Below, piece by piece: positions 16,793 through 24,046 of a stretch of DNA of 54,108 nucleotides (position 1 is its first letter; every line of letters begins with the position of its first letter). Below the pieces are notes generated by a model. It had not been told where the DNA came from. It was given only the letters and a program-made list of their open reading frames with translations, and searched no databases. Position numbers and translations under genes: made by a program. Location: NCBI GenBank assembly GCA_903837555.1, contig CAILUV010000052.1, positions 1 to 54,108 on the forward strand, given 5' to 3'. Origin of the DNA: an uncultured Alphaproteobacteria bacterium (GTDB lineage: Bacteria > Pseudomonadota > Alphaproteobacteria > Micropepsales > Micropepsaceae).

Positions 16793-18748
16793 ATGCCGTA
16801 CGCCGCTGGACGCATTGCAATGATAACCGCCGCACTTGCCGCCCTCGCCTGGAGCATTGCGGCAATGCCCGTGATGGCACAGTCCGGCAAGACGGCGGGC
16901 ACCACGGCAGGCCGTTTCACGGTCGAAAACCCCACCCTGGAAAATCTCGGTTTTGAATGGGCGATCACCGGCGACGCCAATCGCAATGCCTCTGTCGCAG
17001 TCGAATTTCGCCGCGTGGGCGATGCGGCCTGGCGCAAGGGTTTGCCGCTGGTGCGCATCGGCGGCGAACGCATCTTCCGTGATGTCGAGAATCTCAGCTA
17101 TTTCGTTCCGGACGGATTCGCCGGCAGCATCTTGGGCCTTTCGCCCGGCACGGAATATGAAGCCCGCTTCACGCTGAGCGATCCCGACGGCGTGTCAGGG
17201 CAAGCGACCCAGACCGCAAAAGTGAAAACGCGCGGTGAACCCCAGCCTTATGCCGGTGGCCGCACGCTTCACGTCTATCCCGTCGGCTACAAGGGCGAGA
17301 AGAAACAGCCTGCCTTCAACAGCCTTCTGCAGGCCTACTATGGCGCCGGTCTTGGCGACTGGAGCGTGGTGTGGGAACGCAAGGCCCAGCCCGGCGACAC
17401 TATCCTGATGCATGCCGGCATTTACCGGAACGAACGCCTCAACTATGTGGATCCGATGGTGACGCCGTTCGACGGTACCATGTGGCTGACCCTGAAGGGC
17501 ACCGCGGAAAAGCCCATTACCATCAAGGCTGCCGGTGACGGCGAGGTCATCATCGACGGCGCGGGCAATGGCAGACTGTTCGACGTGCAGGCGTCTGCGC
17601 ACCACATTTTCGACGGACTGACCTTTCGCGATACCGACGTCGCGATCTTCGCCGGGATGAAGGAAGTGGGTGGTGCAGTCGGCCTGACCGTCAAGAACTC
17701 CCGCTTCGAGAATATCGGCTTCGGGGTGTGGACCGAGTATGCCGGATCGAGCGACTTCTATATTGCCGACAATATCTTTCTGGGCCGCCCAGAAGCGCGC
17801 AACCTGCTTCTGGGCTGGAACCGCCAGTTCCGCGCGCCGGACGACATGTCCGGCGTTTACGGCTCCCACGAAATGCGCAGCTATTACGCCATCAAGGTTT
17901 ATGGTCCCGGGCATGTGATCGCGCACAACTCCATCGCCTATTTCCATGACGGTATCGGCATCTCGACCTATGGCACGCCGCCCAGCGATCCGCACCGCCG
18001 CGCCTCGTCGATCGACATTTACGGCAACGACATTCACCTGTCGGGCGACGACTTTGTGGAAACCGACGGCGGCGTTCACAATATCCGTGTCTACAAGAAC
18101 CGCGGCGTGAACGCGCCGCACAGCGGCTACAGCGCACAGCCGGTTTTTGGCGGTCCGGTCTATTTCATCCGCAACCTGTCCTACAACGTGCCGAACGCGT
18201 TCAAGATCAACGCCAATCCCGCCGGGCTGTTCATGTGGCACAACACGCTGATCGGCGAACAGACGGGTGGCGCGGCGTCGAACATGCATTACCGCAACAA
18301 CCTGTTCATCGGCAGGGGCGCGGCGCAGGGCGTGATGCGGTGGGTGAACGCAAATTCCGTTTACAGTTCCGACTATAACGGCTACCGTCCCAACCCGGGT
18401 GCCACCGAGCAGTATCGCTGGCAGACGCCCGGCGGCACGGCGAACTTCTCGACGCTCAAAGCCTTCAGTGCCGCGACCGGCCAGGAGCGGAATGGTGTCG
18501 AGCTCGATGTCGATACGTTCGAGAAAATGACGCTGCCCGACCCGGCCAAGCGCCACCAGGTTCTGCATGCGATGGACGTCAACTTCCAACTCAAGCCGGG
18601 TAGCAAGGCGGTGGATGCCGGCGAGGTCATCCCGACGGTGAATGACGGATTTGTCGGAAAGGCACCAGACCTGGGCGCGCTCGAAGTCGGACAGGCTCCG
18701 CCACACTATGGACCGCGCTGGTTGACGGCCCAGCCTTTCTATCGCTGA
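16793..18748 (+). CDS. Secreted right-handed beta-helix protein, polysaccharide-lyase-like
   Basis: 651 residues with a signal peptide (cleavage near AMPVMA-QS). About residues 40-140 look like a fibronectin-III-like domain (SVAVEFRRVGDAAWRKGLPL ... YEARFTLSDPDG). A PQPYAGGRTLHVYP linker leads into a long right-handed parallel beta-helix (for example FDGLTFRDTDVAIFAG, LTVKNSRFENIGFGVW, FVETDGGVHNIRVYKNRG). This architecture is found in pectate-lyase-like, chondroitinase B-like and related polysaccharide-degrading or epimerising enzymes; the specific activity is unknown. GGGGAG 8 bases before the ATG is a strong ribosome site. Confidence 0.85.
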   Translation: MPYAAGRIAMITAALAALAWSIAAMPVMAQSGKTAGTTAGRFTVENPTLENLGFEWAITGDANRNASVAVEFRRVGDAAWRKGLPLVRIGGERIFRDVENLSYFVPDGFAGSILGLSPGTEYEARFTLSDPDGVSGQATQTAKVKTRGEPQPYAGGRTLHVYPVGYKGEKKQPAFNSLLQAYYGAGLGDWSVVWERKAQPGDTILMHAGIYRNERLNYVDPMVTPFDGTMWLTLKGTAEKPITIKAAGDGEVIIDGAGNGRLFDVQASAHHIFDGLTFRDTDVAIFAGMKEVGGAVGLTVKNSRFENIGFGVWTEYAGSSDFYIADNIFLGRPEARNLLLGWNRQFRAPDDMSGVYGSHEMRSYYAIKVYGPGHVIAHNSIAYFHDGIGISTYGTPPSDPHRRASSIDIYGNDIHLSGDDFVETDGGVHNIRVYKNRGVNAPHSGYSAQPVFGGPVYFIRNLSYNVPNAFKINANPAGLFMWHNTLIGEQTGGAASNMHYRNNLFIGRGAAQGVMRWVNANSVYSSDYNGYRPNPGATEQYRWQTPGGTANFSTLKAFSAATGQERNGVELDVDTFEKMTLPDPAKRHQVLHAMDVNFQLKPGSKAVDAGEVIPTVNDGFVGKAPDLGALEVGQAPPHYGPRWLTAQPFYR

Positions 18749-18752
18749 CAGC

Positions 18753-18935
18753 TCAGCGACCGTTGCGGGCTTTGTCCTGATCTTCCTTGGTGCGTTGCAC
18801 CAGCGGGATCACATTGCCTTCGCCGTCCTGCTCCAGTCCCGGCGCAGCCTCTTTTCGCGGAGCCATCTTTTTGTGGCTCTGCGGCATGGGCGCGGGATTT
18901 TCCGCTTCATGGTCGGGATTCTTGATGTCGCTCAT
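18753..18935 (-). CDS. Small hydrophilic protein, unknown function
   Basis: 60 residues, highly charged and Pro/Gln-rich with no predicted membrane segment (MSDIKNPDHEAENPAPMPQ at the start). A GAGG ribosome site lies 7 bases before the ATG, and the gene starts one base after the stop of the small membrane protein upstream, which supports it being real. It ends 4 bases from the convergent beta-helix gene. Family not recognised. Confidence 0.6.
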   Translation of the reverse strand: MSDIKNPDHEAENPAPMPQSHKKMAPRKEAAPGLEQDGEGNVIPLVQRTKEDQDKARNGR

Positions 18936-18936
18936 G

Positions 18937-19125
18937 TCAGTGCCTCGCTGTTACCGCGCCCAGCAACGAGCCCTGATGCCGCCTGAGCAGAAATATTCCA
19001 GCTTCCAGCGCAAGCGCCGCCAGGAAGGGTGAGATGGCAACCGCCACCCCGTCCTCTTCCTCCTCGGCTTTCCACAATGCGCCCGCGACGCACAGTCCAA
19101 GCCCGATCAACAGCAATTTGCGCAT
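18937..19125 (-). CDS. Small membrane protein, unknown function
   Basis: 62 residues: an N-terminal hydrophobic segment (MRKLLLIGLGLCVAGALW), a short acidic stretch KAEEEEDG, a second hydrophobic segment (VAVAISPFLAALALEAGIFL) and a basic tail. GGAGTGACC before the ATG supports the start at 19125. It is coupled to the downstream 60-residue gene by a one-base gap, and lies 49 bases after the glycosyltransferase stop on the same strand. Confidence 0.6.
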   Translation of the reverse strand: MRKLLLIGLGLCVAGALWKAEEEEDGVAVAISPFLAALALEAGIFLLRRHQGSLLGAVTARH

Positions 19126-19174
19126 GGTCACTCCGTCTCCCCGCAGCAACGTGCGAGACGGCGGCAAGGTTCCG

Positions 19175-20080
19175 TCAAATTGCCATAAGGCCCATTTCAA
19201 CCAGTTGGCGGCTGCTCTGCAGCCGCGCGGAGTTCTGGTCGCGCAGGGTCAGCGCCGGGTTCTGCGCCAGCAACTGGGCGTAGATCTTGTATTCCAAGCC
19301 GTCGGCATAGTGCTCGCCGCGCGCCGCTTCCACCTGCACCCGCTGGTAGAAATCGTCGAGAAATTTGAAATGCAGCAACACCCCTGTCATCTGCGCCATT
19401 TGCATCGGGCTCACCGCATGGGTGCAGTTGGTGAACTGCATGCCGCGCGTCCATTTCACCAGCGGCACTTTACTGATGGTGGGCGGATGCGGCGCAGGCG
19501 ATCCAGAAAAATGGAAGATGCGCTCGCGCACCCCGCCATAGATCTGGATGTGGGGGAACGCATGCACCTGAACCGTGCGATAGGGCGCCGGATCGAACCA
19601 GGGACAGGCCGCCAGCAGCGAATCGCCGGCGCGGTAGCCGACATCATTCAATGGCCGGTCGGCATACATGTCGAGCAGCATGCAGAACATGCCCTGCGCG
19701 CCCAGATGATCGAGATGTGTGCAGACGCGCGTCAGCGGCACGGTCTCGATGCCGGGATAGATCAGCAGCTCGTCGGCATCAACCGTCAGTGTCCAGTGGC
19801 CGCACCCATATTCGTCCAGCAACTGATTCATCCAGGCCATGCCGAAGCCGCTGGCCGCGAAGCTCTGGTCCGCCCTGAAAAGATGCACGTCGGGCTGGGC
19901 CAGCAGGAATTCCAGTGTGCCGTCGACCGAGCCGTTATCGGCCACGAAGAAACGTGACACGCCCAGCCCGCGGTGATGATTCAGATTGTCGGGCAACCGC
20001 AGCGCTTCATTCCGCACCGGCAGGAAGGCGCGAATTTCACCGGGGGTGGACGGGATAGGCCGGCTGTCGAGGCGTCTCAT
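19175..20080 (-). CDS. Glycosyltransferase family 2/92-like
   Basis: 301 residues. The N-terminal part reads IRAFLPVRNEALRLPDNLNH, then FFVADNGSVDGTLEFL and HWTLTVDADELLIYPG: a GT-A fold of the Glyco_tranf_2_4 kind with a nucleotide-binding VDADE motif (about residue 105). No membrane helix is seen. The first Met after the tRNA is at 20080, only 17 bases past the tRNA-His CCA end; this leader has no Shine-Dalgarno. The mRNA start may therefore be made by tRNA 3' processing. Acceptor and donor are unknown. Confidence 0.82.
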   Translation of the reverse strand: MRRLDSRPIPSTPGEIRAFLPVRNEALRLPDNLNHHRGLGVSRFFVADNGSVDGTLEFLLAQPDVHLFRADQSFAASGFGMAWMNQLLDEYGCGHWTLTVDADELLIYPGIETVPLTRVCTHLDHLGAQGMFCMLLDMYADRPLNDVGYRAGDSLLAACPWFDPAPYRTVQVHAFPHIQIYGGVRERIFHFSGSPAPHPPTISKVPLVKWTRGMQFTNCTHAVSPMQMAQMTGVLLHFKFLDDFYQRVQVEAARGEHYADGLEYKIYAQLLAQNPALTLRDQNSARLQSSRQLVEMGLMAI

Positions 20081-20097
20081 CGGCAGTGTCTGGCGAA

Positions 20098-20174
20098 TGG
20101 TACAGTTGGGTGGGCTCGAACCACCGACCTCCGGTTCCACAAACCGGCGCTCTAACCAACTGAGCTACAACTGC
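20098..20174 (-). tRNA. tRNA-His (anticodon GTG), CCA encoded, no G-1
   Basis: 77 nt on the minus strand. Anticodon stem-loop CCGGT-TTGTGGA-ACCGG gives GTG. Acceptor GCAGTTG pairs with CAACTGT, so pair 1-72 is G-U and position 73 is A. The genomic base at -1 is C, so the G-1 that marks nearly all other tRNA-His is not encoded. A73 without G-1 is the known alphaproteobacterial variant and matches the HisRS type at 12182-13660. Confidence 0.96.
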
Positions 20175-20248
20175 GCACTACAGAGGTTCGGCTTCTATGG
20201 TTCGGCCGTAGCAAAAGCAAGGCTTTAGGCAGCCGTATCCGGCAGAAA

Positions 20249-20263
20249 TTAACCTTTCGTTAA
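20249..20263 (+). promoter_or_regulatory. CtrA-type box TTAA-N7-TTAA
   Basis: TTAACCTTTCGTTAAC starts at 20249: two TTAA half-sites separated by exactly 7 bases, the full CtrA consensus, with the usual CC and C extensions. It lies about 40 bases before the ATG of the outer-membrane barrel gene in a 130-base intergenic region, a position able to activate or block its promoter. It is the only TTAA-N7-TTAA I found by eye in the window. Confidence 0.6.
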
Positions 20264-20304
20264 CCATCTGGGGCGTCTTGGACTTGTATTTCGAGGGGCT
20301 TGCC

Positions 20305-21057
20305 ATGGCTGTGTCCAAGACACTGATCGCGGGTGTTTTTCTGCTGTCCGCGGCTGCCGCCGGCGCTCAGCCCATCGACGCGGATCCCAACTGGCGTCCC
20401 CAGCCCGAACCCATGCCGCAGCAGCCTTATTATGCCGAAGGCGGCGGGCCGAGCTGGAACTCCGGTCTGCAGGGCTATGCCGGCCTGCGCGGCAGCCTGG
20501 CGCTGAACAACAACACCGTTACCACCTACGCCCCGACCAGCCCGCCCACCGCCATCCGGGCATCTTACGCCACGGGCGGCGGCGGCTCGGTCTATCTGGG
20601 TACACGCCTGCCCCTGAACCTGCGCGTGGAGCTGGAAGGCCTCTACCGGTGGCAGCCCTTGTCCATGACCACCGTCGGCGGTGTCCCCGTGGGCGGTTCG
20701 GGCAACACCAAGACCGCCGCGGGCATGGTCAATCTGCTGTGGGACATTCCGATGCCCGCCGACGCCTATCTGCAGCCCTTTGTCGGCATGGGCGTGGGCG
20801 CGGCCTATAGCGAGACCAGCGCCTTTGGTGGCGGCAACACCTATCTGAGCGGCAACCGCTGGGATCTGGCCTACAGCTTCATGGGCGGCGTGGCGATGCC
20901 GCTGAGCGACACCACGCGCGTCACCGCCATGTACCGCTGGATGCAGGTGCGCGACGCCAAGCACAAATGCGCCGCCACCGGCACGGTGCAGAGCGCCTGC
21001 CTGAAGAACAACGTCAATTCGCTGGCGGTCGATCTGGGCCTCGAAATGGACCTGTAA
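20305..21057 (+). CDS. Outer-membrane beta-barrel protein
   Basis: 250 residues. Signal peptide MAVSKTLIAGVFLLSAAAAGAQ, then alternating amphipathic strands (SVYLGTRLPLNLRVELEGLY, AYLQPFVGMGVGAAYSET, LAYSFMGGVAMPLS, TRVTAMYRWMQV) and a C-terminal strand NSLAVDLGLEMDL, as in 8-stranded OmpA/OmpW/Opa-like barrels. A cysteine pair near the end may form a loop disulfide. GAGGGG before the ATG at 20305 supports the start. It follows a CtrA-type box, so cell-cycle-linked expression is plausible. The ligand or role is unknown. Confidence 0.85.
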   Translation: MAVSKTLIAGVFLLSAAAAGAQPIDADPNWRPQPEPMPQQPYYAEGGGPSWNSGLQGYAGLRGSLALNNNTVTTYAPTSPPTAIRASYATGGGGSVYLGTRLPLNLRVELEGLYRWQPLSMTTVGGVPVGGSGNTKTAAGMVNLLWDIPMPADAYLQPFVGMGVGAAYSETSAFGGGNTYLSGNRWDLAYSFMGGVAMPLSDTTRVTAMYRWMQVRDAKHKCAATGTVQSACLKNNVNSLAVDLGLEMDL

Positions 21058-21118
21058 TTCTCTGAGCCGGTCAGGCTAGTCTGCCTTGAGCGGCAGCGGC
21101 CGCCTGACCGAAAGAGAG
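21058..21118 (+). promoter_or_regulatory. Nested hairpin in the leader of the transporter operon
   Basis: CGGTCAGGC (21068-21076) pairs perfectly with GCCTGACCG (21102-21110), and inside it CTGCC (21081-21085) pairs with GGCAG (21092-21096). CTCT at 21060-21063 can further pair with AGAG at 21113-21116, beside the ribosome site of the gene starting at 21121. No T run follows. It could be an attenuator, a translational control element or an mRNA processing barrier. Confidence 0.45.
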
Positions 21119-21120
21119 TT

Positions 21121-22200
21121 ATGCGGCGTTCCCTGCTTCTCGTCATTGCCGGTGTCCTGATCGCGGCCGTTGCAGGGCTGTACTGGTTCTCGCGCCCCCT
21201 TCCCACCCTGACCGTGACCACCTGGGCCGGGCCCTATGGCCGCGCCCAGACATCGGCCCAGATACACCCCTATGGCGCGGAGAAATCCGTCAACGTCCGC
21301 GTGACGCAGTGGGACGGGGATATGGCGGAACTGGAACGCGCCGTTTCCAGCCGCAAGTTCGACGGCGATGTGATCGACTTTGAACTTCCGCGCGCCGTCG
21401 AAGCCTGTGAAAAAGGCCTGCTGGAAAAAATCGATGCCGGATCGCTACCCCCCGGCGCGGACGGCGCGCCCGCCAGCGCCGATTTCATCCCCGGCGCGAT
21501 TGGTCCATGCTGGGTGGGCAGCGTGGTCTATTCCCAGGTGATGATTTACTCGCCCCGGCTGAAGCGCACGCCCGCAACGCTGGCGGATTTCTTCGACACC
21601 AGGCGCTTTGCGGGCCGCCGGGCGATGAGCCGCGCCTCGCCCAAATACAATCTGGAAATGGCGCTGCTGGCCGATGGCGTGGCGCCGGGTGAAGTGTACC
21701 GCACGCTGGAAACCCCGGAAGGCCTCGATCGCGCCTATAACAAGCTCGCTGCGCTGCGCCCCATCTGGGCGCATGACAGTGTCGGTGCAATCCGCTGGCT
21801 GATGAATGGCCAGGCGGTGATGGCGACGGCGCTCAATGGCGATGTCTTCGACATGCGCAAGGAATTCACGCCCGGCATCATATGGGATCATCAACTTTAC
21901 GAGTTCGACGTCTTCGCCATCCCCTTCGGCAATCCCAACAAGCGCCGGGCGCTGGATTTCATTTCCTATGCCACCGGCAGCGGGCCGCTGGCAGGAGTGG
22001 CGAGCTGGGTGCCCTATGGCCCGGCGCGGCGTTCTGCACTGGCGCTGGTGAAGGACAATCCCGACCTGAAAATCCCGATGCGGCCCTGGCTGCCCACTGC
22101 GCCGGAGAATTTCCGCAATGCGTTCCCGGTGAACGACGCCTGGTGGCGGCAACATGAAGCGGGGCTCGTCTCGCGCTGGCGGGAGTTTGTCAGCCGATGA
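21121..22200 (+). CDS. PotD-like ABC transporter substrate-binding protein
   Basis: 359 residues. A signal/anchor segment (1-24) precedes TLTVTTWAGPYGRAQTSAQ, the typical start of the PotD/SBP_bac_8 (spermidine/putrescine or iron class) fold; VIDFELPRAVEACEKGLLEKID and WAHDSVGAIRWLMNGQAVMA agree with this. It overlaps oppB by ATGA and heads an operon whose permeases are of the peptide (Opp/Dpp) class, an uncommon pairing. The ligand is probably a small cation or short oligomer and cannot be named. Confidence 0.82.
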   Translation: MRRSLLLVIAGVLIAAVAGLYWFSRPLPTLTVTTWAGPYGRAQTSAQIHPYGAEKSVNVRVTQWDGDMAELERAVSSRKFDGDVIDFELPRAVEACEKGLLEKIDAGSLPPGADGAPASADFIPGAIGPCWVGSVVYSQVMIYSPRLKRTPATLADFFDTRRFAGRRAMSRASPKYNLEMALLADGVAPGEVYRTLETPEGLDRAYNKLAALRPIWAHDSVGAIRWLMNGQAVMATALNGDVFDMRKEFTPGIIWDHQLYEFDVFAIPFGNPNKRRALDFISYATGSGPLAGVASWVPYGPARRSALALVKDNPDLKIPMRPWLPTAPENFRNAFPVNDAWWRQHEAGLVSRWREFVSR

Positions 22201-23141
22201 CCGCATATGCGATCCGCCGCCTGCTCGGCGCCATCCCCACTTTGTTCGTGATCATCACGCTGGCCTTCTTCATGATGCGGGCCGCGCCTGGTGGGCCGTT
22301 CGACATGGAGCGGCGCCTGCCGCCGGAGATCGAAGCCAATCTGAAGGCGGCCTATGACCTCGACAAGCCGCTGATCCAGCAATATGCGATCTATCTGTCC
22401 AAGGCGGTGCAGGGCGACTTTGGCCCGTCCTTCAAGAACAAGGATTTCACCGTCGCAGAGCTGATCGGCAACGGCCTGCCGGTCAGCGCCAAGCTGGGCC
22501 TGTGGGCAATGGGGCTCGCGCTGCTGATCGGCATCAGCCTTGGGATATGGGCGGCGCTGCGCCAGAACCACTGGCAGGATTATTCGGTGATGACGGTGGC
22601 CATGCTGGGCATCACCATTCCCACCTTCGTCACGGCGCCGCTTCTGACCCTGGCGCTGGGCATGTACGGCATCACGCTCTTTGGCCTGGAATTCACGCTG
22701 CCGGTGGGCGGCTGGAACGGCGGCGCCTGGCGCAACATGGTCCTGCCAGTGACGGTGCTGGCCCTGCCGCAGATCGCGATCATCGCGCGGCTGATGCGCG
22801 GCGCGATGGTGGAAGTGCTGCGCGCCAACTACATCCGCACCGCCCGCGCCAAGGGCCTGTCCGCCGGGCGCATCGTGCTGGCGCATGCCCTGCGCGCCGC
22901 CGCGTTGCCGCTGATCAGCTATCTGGGACCGGGACTGGCCGCCCTGCTGACCGGCTCGCTGGTGGTGGAGCAGATTTTCGGCCTGCCCGGCATCGGGCGC
23001 TACTTCGTGCAGGGCGCACTGAACCGCGACTATACCTTGGTGATGGGCGTGGTGATCTGTTACGCCAGCCTGATCATCGTGCTGAATTTCCTGGCCGACA
23101 TCGCCTATGCGATCCTTGATCCGCGGGTGCGCCTGAAATGA
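22197..23141 (+). CDS. oppB: Peptide-type ABC transporter permease, OppB class
   Basis: 314 residues. N-terminal AYAIRRLLGAIPTLFVIITL and the MRAAPGGPF motif are diagnostic for OppB/DppB permeases, followed by about six membrane helices and the EAA loop near RTARAKGLSAGRIVLAHALR. It forms the inner-membrane channel with OppC. ATGA overlap with the binding-protein gene before it and with oppC after it. GGPFD at the periplasmic loop and LPPEIEANLKAAYDLDKPL match the murein-peptide/oligopeptide subgroup (YejB-like is an alternative). Confidence 0.92.
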   Translation: MTAYAIRRLLGAIPTLFVIITLAFFMMRAAPGGPFDMERRLPPEIEANLKAAYDLDKPLIQQYAIYLSKAVQGDFGPSFKNKDFTVAELIGNGLPVSAKLGLWAMGLALLIGISLGIWAALRQNHWQDYSVMTVAMLGITIPTFVTAPLLTLALGMYGITLFGLEFTLPVGGWNGGAWRNMVLPVTVLALPQIAIIARLMRGAMVEVLRANYIRTARAKGLSAGRIVLAHALRAAALPLISYLGPGLAALLTGSLVVEQIFGLPGIGRYFVQGALNRDYTLVMGVVICYASLIIVLNFLADIAYAILDPRVRLK

Positions 23142-24046
23142 GCCAGAACCTCTCCGCCGCCCTGCCCGAACTCAAAGGCCGCAGCCAGTGGGTGGATGCA
23201 CGTGCCCGGCTGCTGCGCAACCGCGCCGCCATGGCCAGCATCGTCATTCTGGGGATCATCGTGTTTCTGGCGATGTTCGCGCCGCTACTGTCGCCGTACG
23301 CCTATGACGAGGTCAATTATGACCTGATAAGCTGCGCGCCCGGCTGGTGGCCGTTCGAAGCGATGTGCACCGCCCCCGGAAACATCTTCGGCACAGACGC
23401 CATCGGCCGCGACATCTTCGTGCGCGTTTTGTACGGCGCGCGCGTCAGCCTGGCGGTGGGGCTGGTGGCGACCATCGTATCGCTGGTGATCGGGGTGCTT
23501 TACGGCGCAACCGCCGGCTATCTGGGCGGGCGCATCGACGACCTGATGATGCGGGTGGTGGACGTGCTCTATTCCCTGCCCTTCATCTTCTTCGTCATCA
23601 TCCTGATGGTGGTGTTCGACCGCAACTTCATCCTGCTGTTCGTCGCCATCGGCGCAGTGGAGTGGCTGACCATGGCGCGGATTGTGCGTGGCCAGACCCT
23701 GTCCATCAAGCAGAAGGAATTCATCGAAGCCGCGCGCGCCGCCGGTGTTGGCCCCTTCAGCATCATCACCCGCCATGTCATTCCCAACGTGGTGGGGCCG
23801 GTGGTGGTCTATGTCACGCTCACCGTGCCCACCGTGATCCTGATGGAAAGCTTCCTGTCGTTCCTGGGGCTGGGCATTCAGGAACCGCTGACAAGCTGGG
23901 GCGTGCTGATTTCCGACGGTGCCGACCAGATGGAGACCGCGCCCTGGATGCTGCTGTTCCCGGCGCTGTTTATGGCGGTGACGCTGTTCTGCTTCAATTT
24001 CATCGGCGACGGCTTGCGCGACGCCATGGACCCGAAAGACCGATGA
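23138..24046 (+). CDS. oppC: Peptide-type ABC transporter permease, OppC class
   Basis: 302 residues. A cytosolic N-terminus precedes the first helix (ASIVILGIIVFLAMFAPLLS), then FGTDAIGRDIFVRVLYGARVSLAVG, the OppC/DppC hallmark, and the EAA-type loop with EAARAAGVGPFSIITRHVIPN contacting the ATPase. Overlaps oppB and the ATPase gene by ATGA at both ends. Standard length for the family. Confidence 0.93.
   Translation: MSQNLSAALPELKGRSQWVDARARLLRNRAAMASIVILGIIVFLAMFAPLLSPYAYDEVNYDLISCAPGWWPFEAMCTAPGNIFGTDAIGRDIFVRVLYGARVSLAVGLVATIVSLVIGVLYGATAGYLGGRIDDLMMRVVDVLYSLPFIFFVIILMVVFDRNFILLFVAIGAVEWLTMARIVRGQTLSIKQKEFIEAARAAGVGPFSIITRHVIPNVVGPVVVYVTLTVPTVILMESFLSFLGLGIQEPLTSWGVLISDGADQMETAPWMLLFPALFMAVTLFCFNFIGDGLRDAMDPKDR

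Noticed and set aside
15333-18706. Long open frames antisense to the NHL and beta-helix genes
   Set aside because: No motif or ribosome site; the coding strands have signal peptides and recognisable folds.
23347-24042. Long N-terminal extension of the ABC ATPase frame
   Set aside because: It lies wholly over oppC in another frame and encodes Arg/His-rich shadow sequence; the family N-terminus begins at 24043 with an ATGA overlap.
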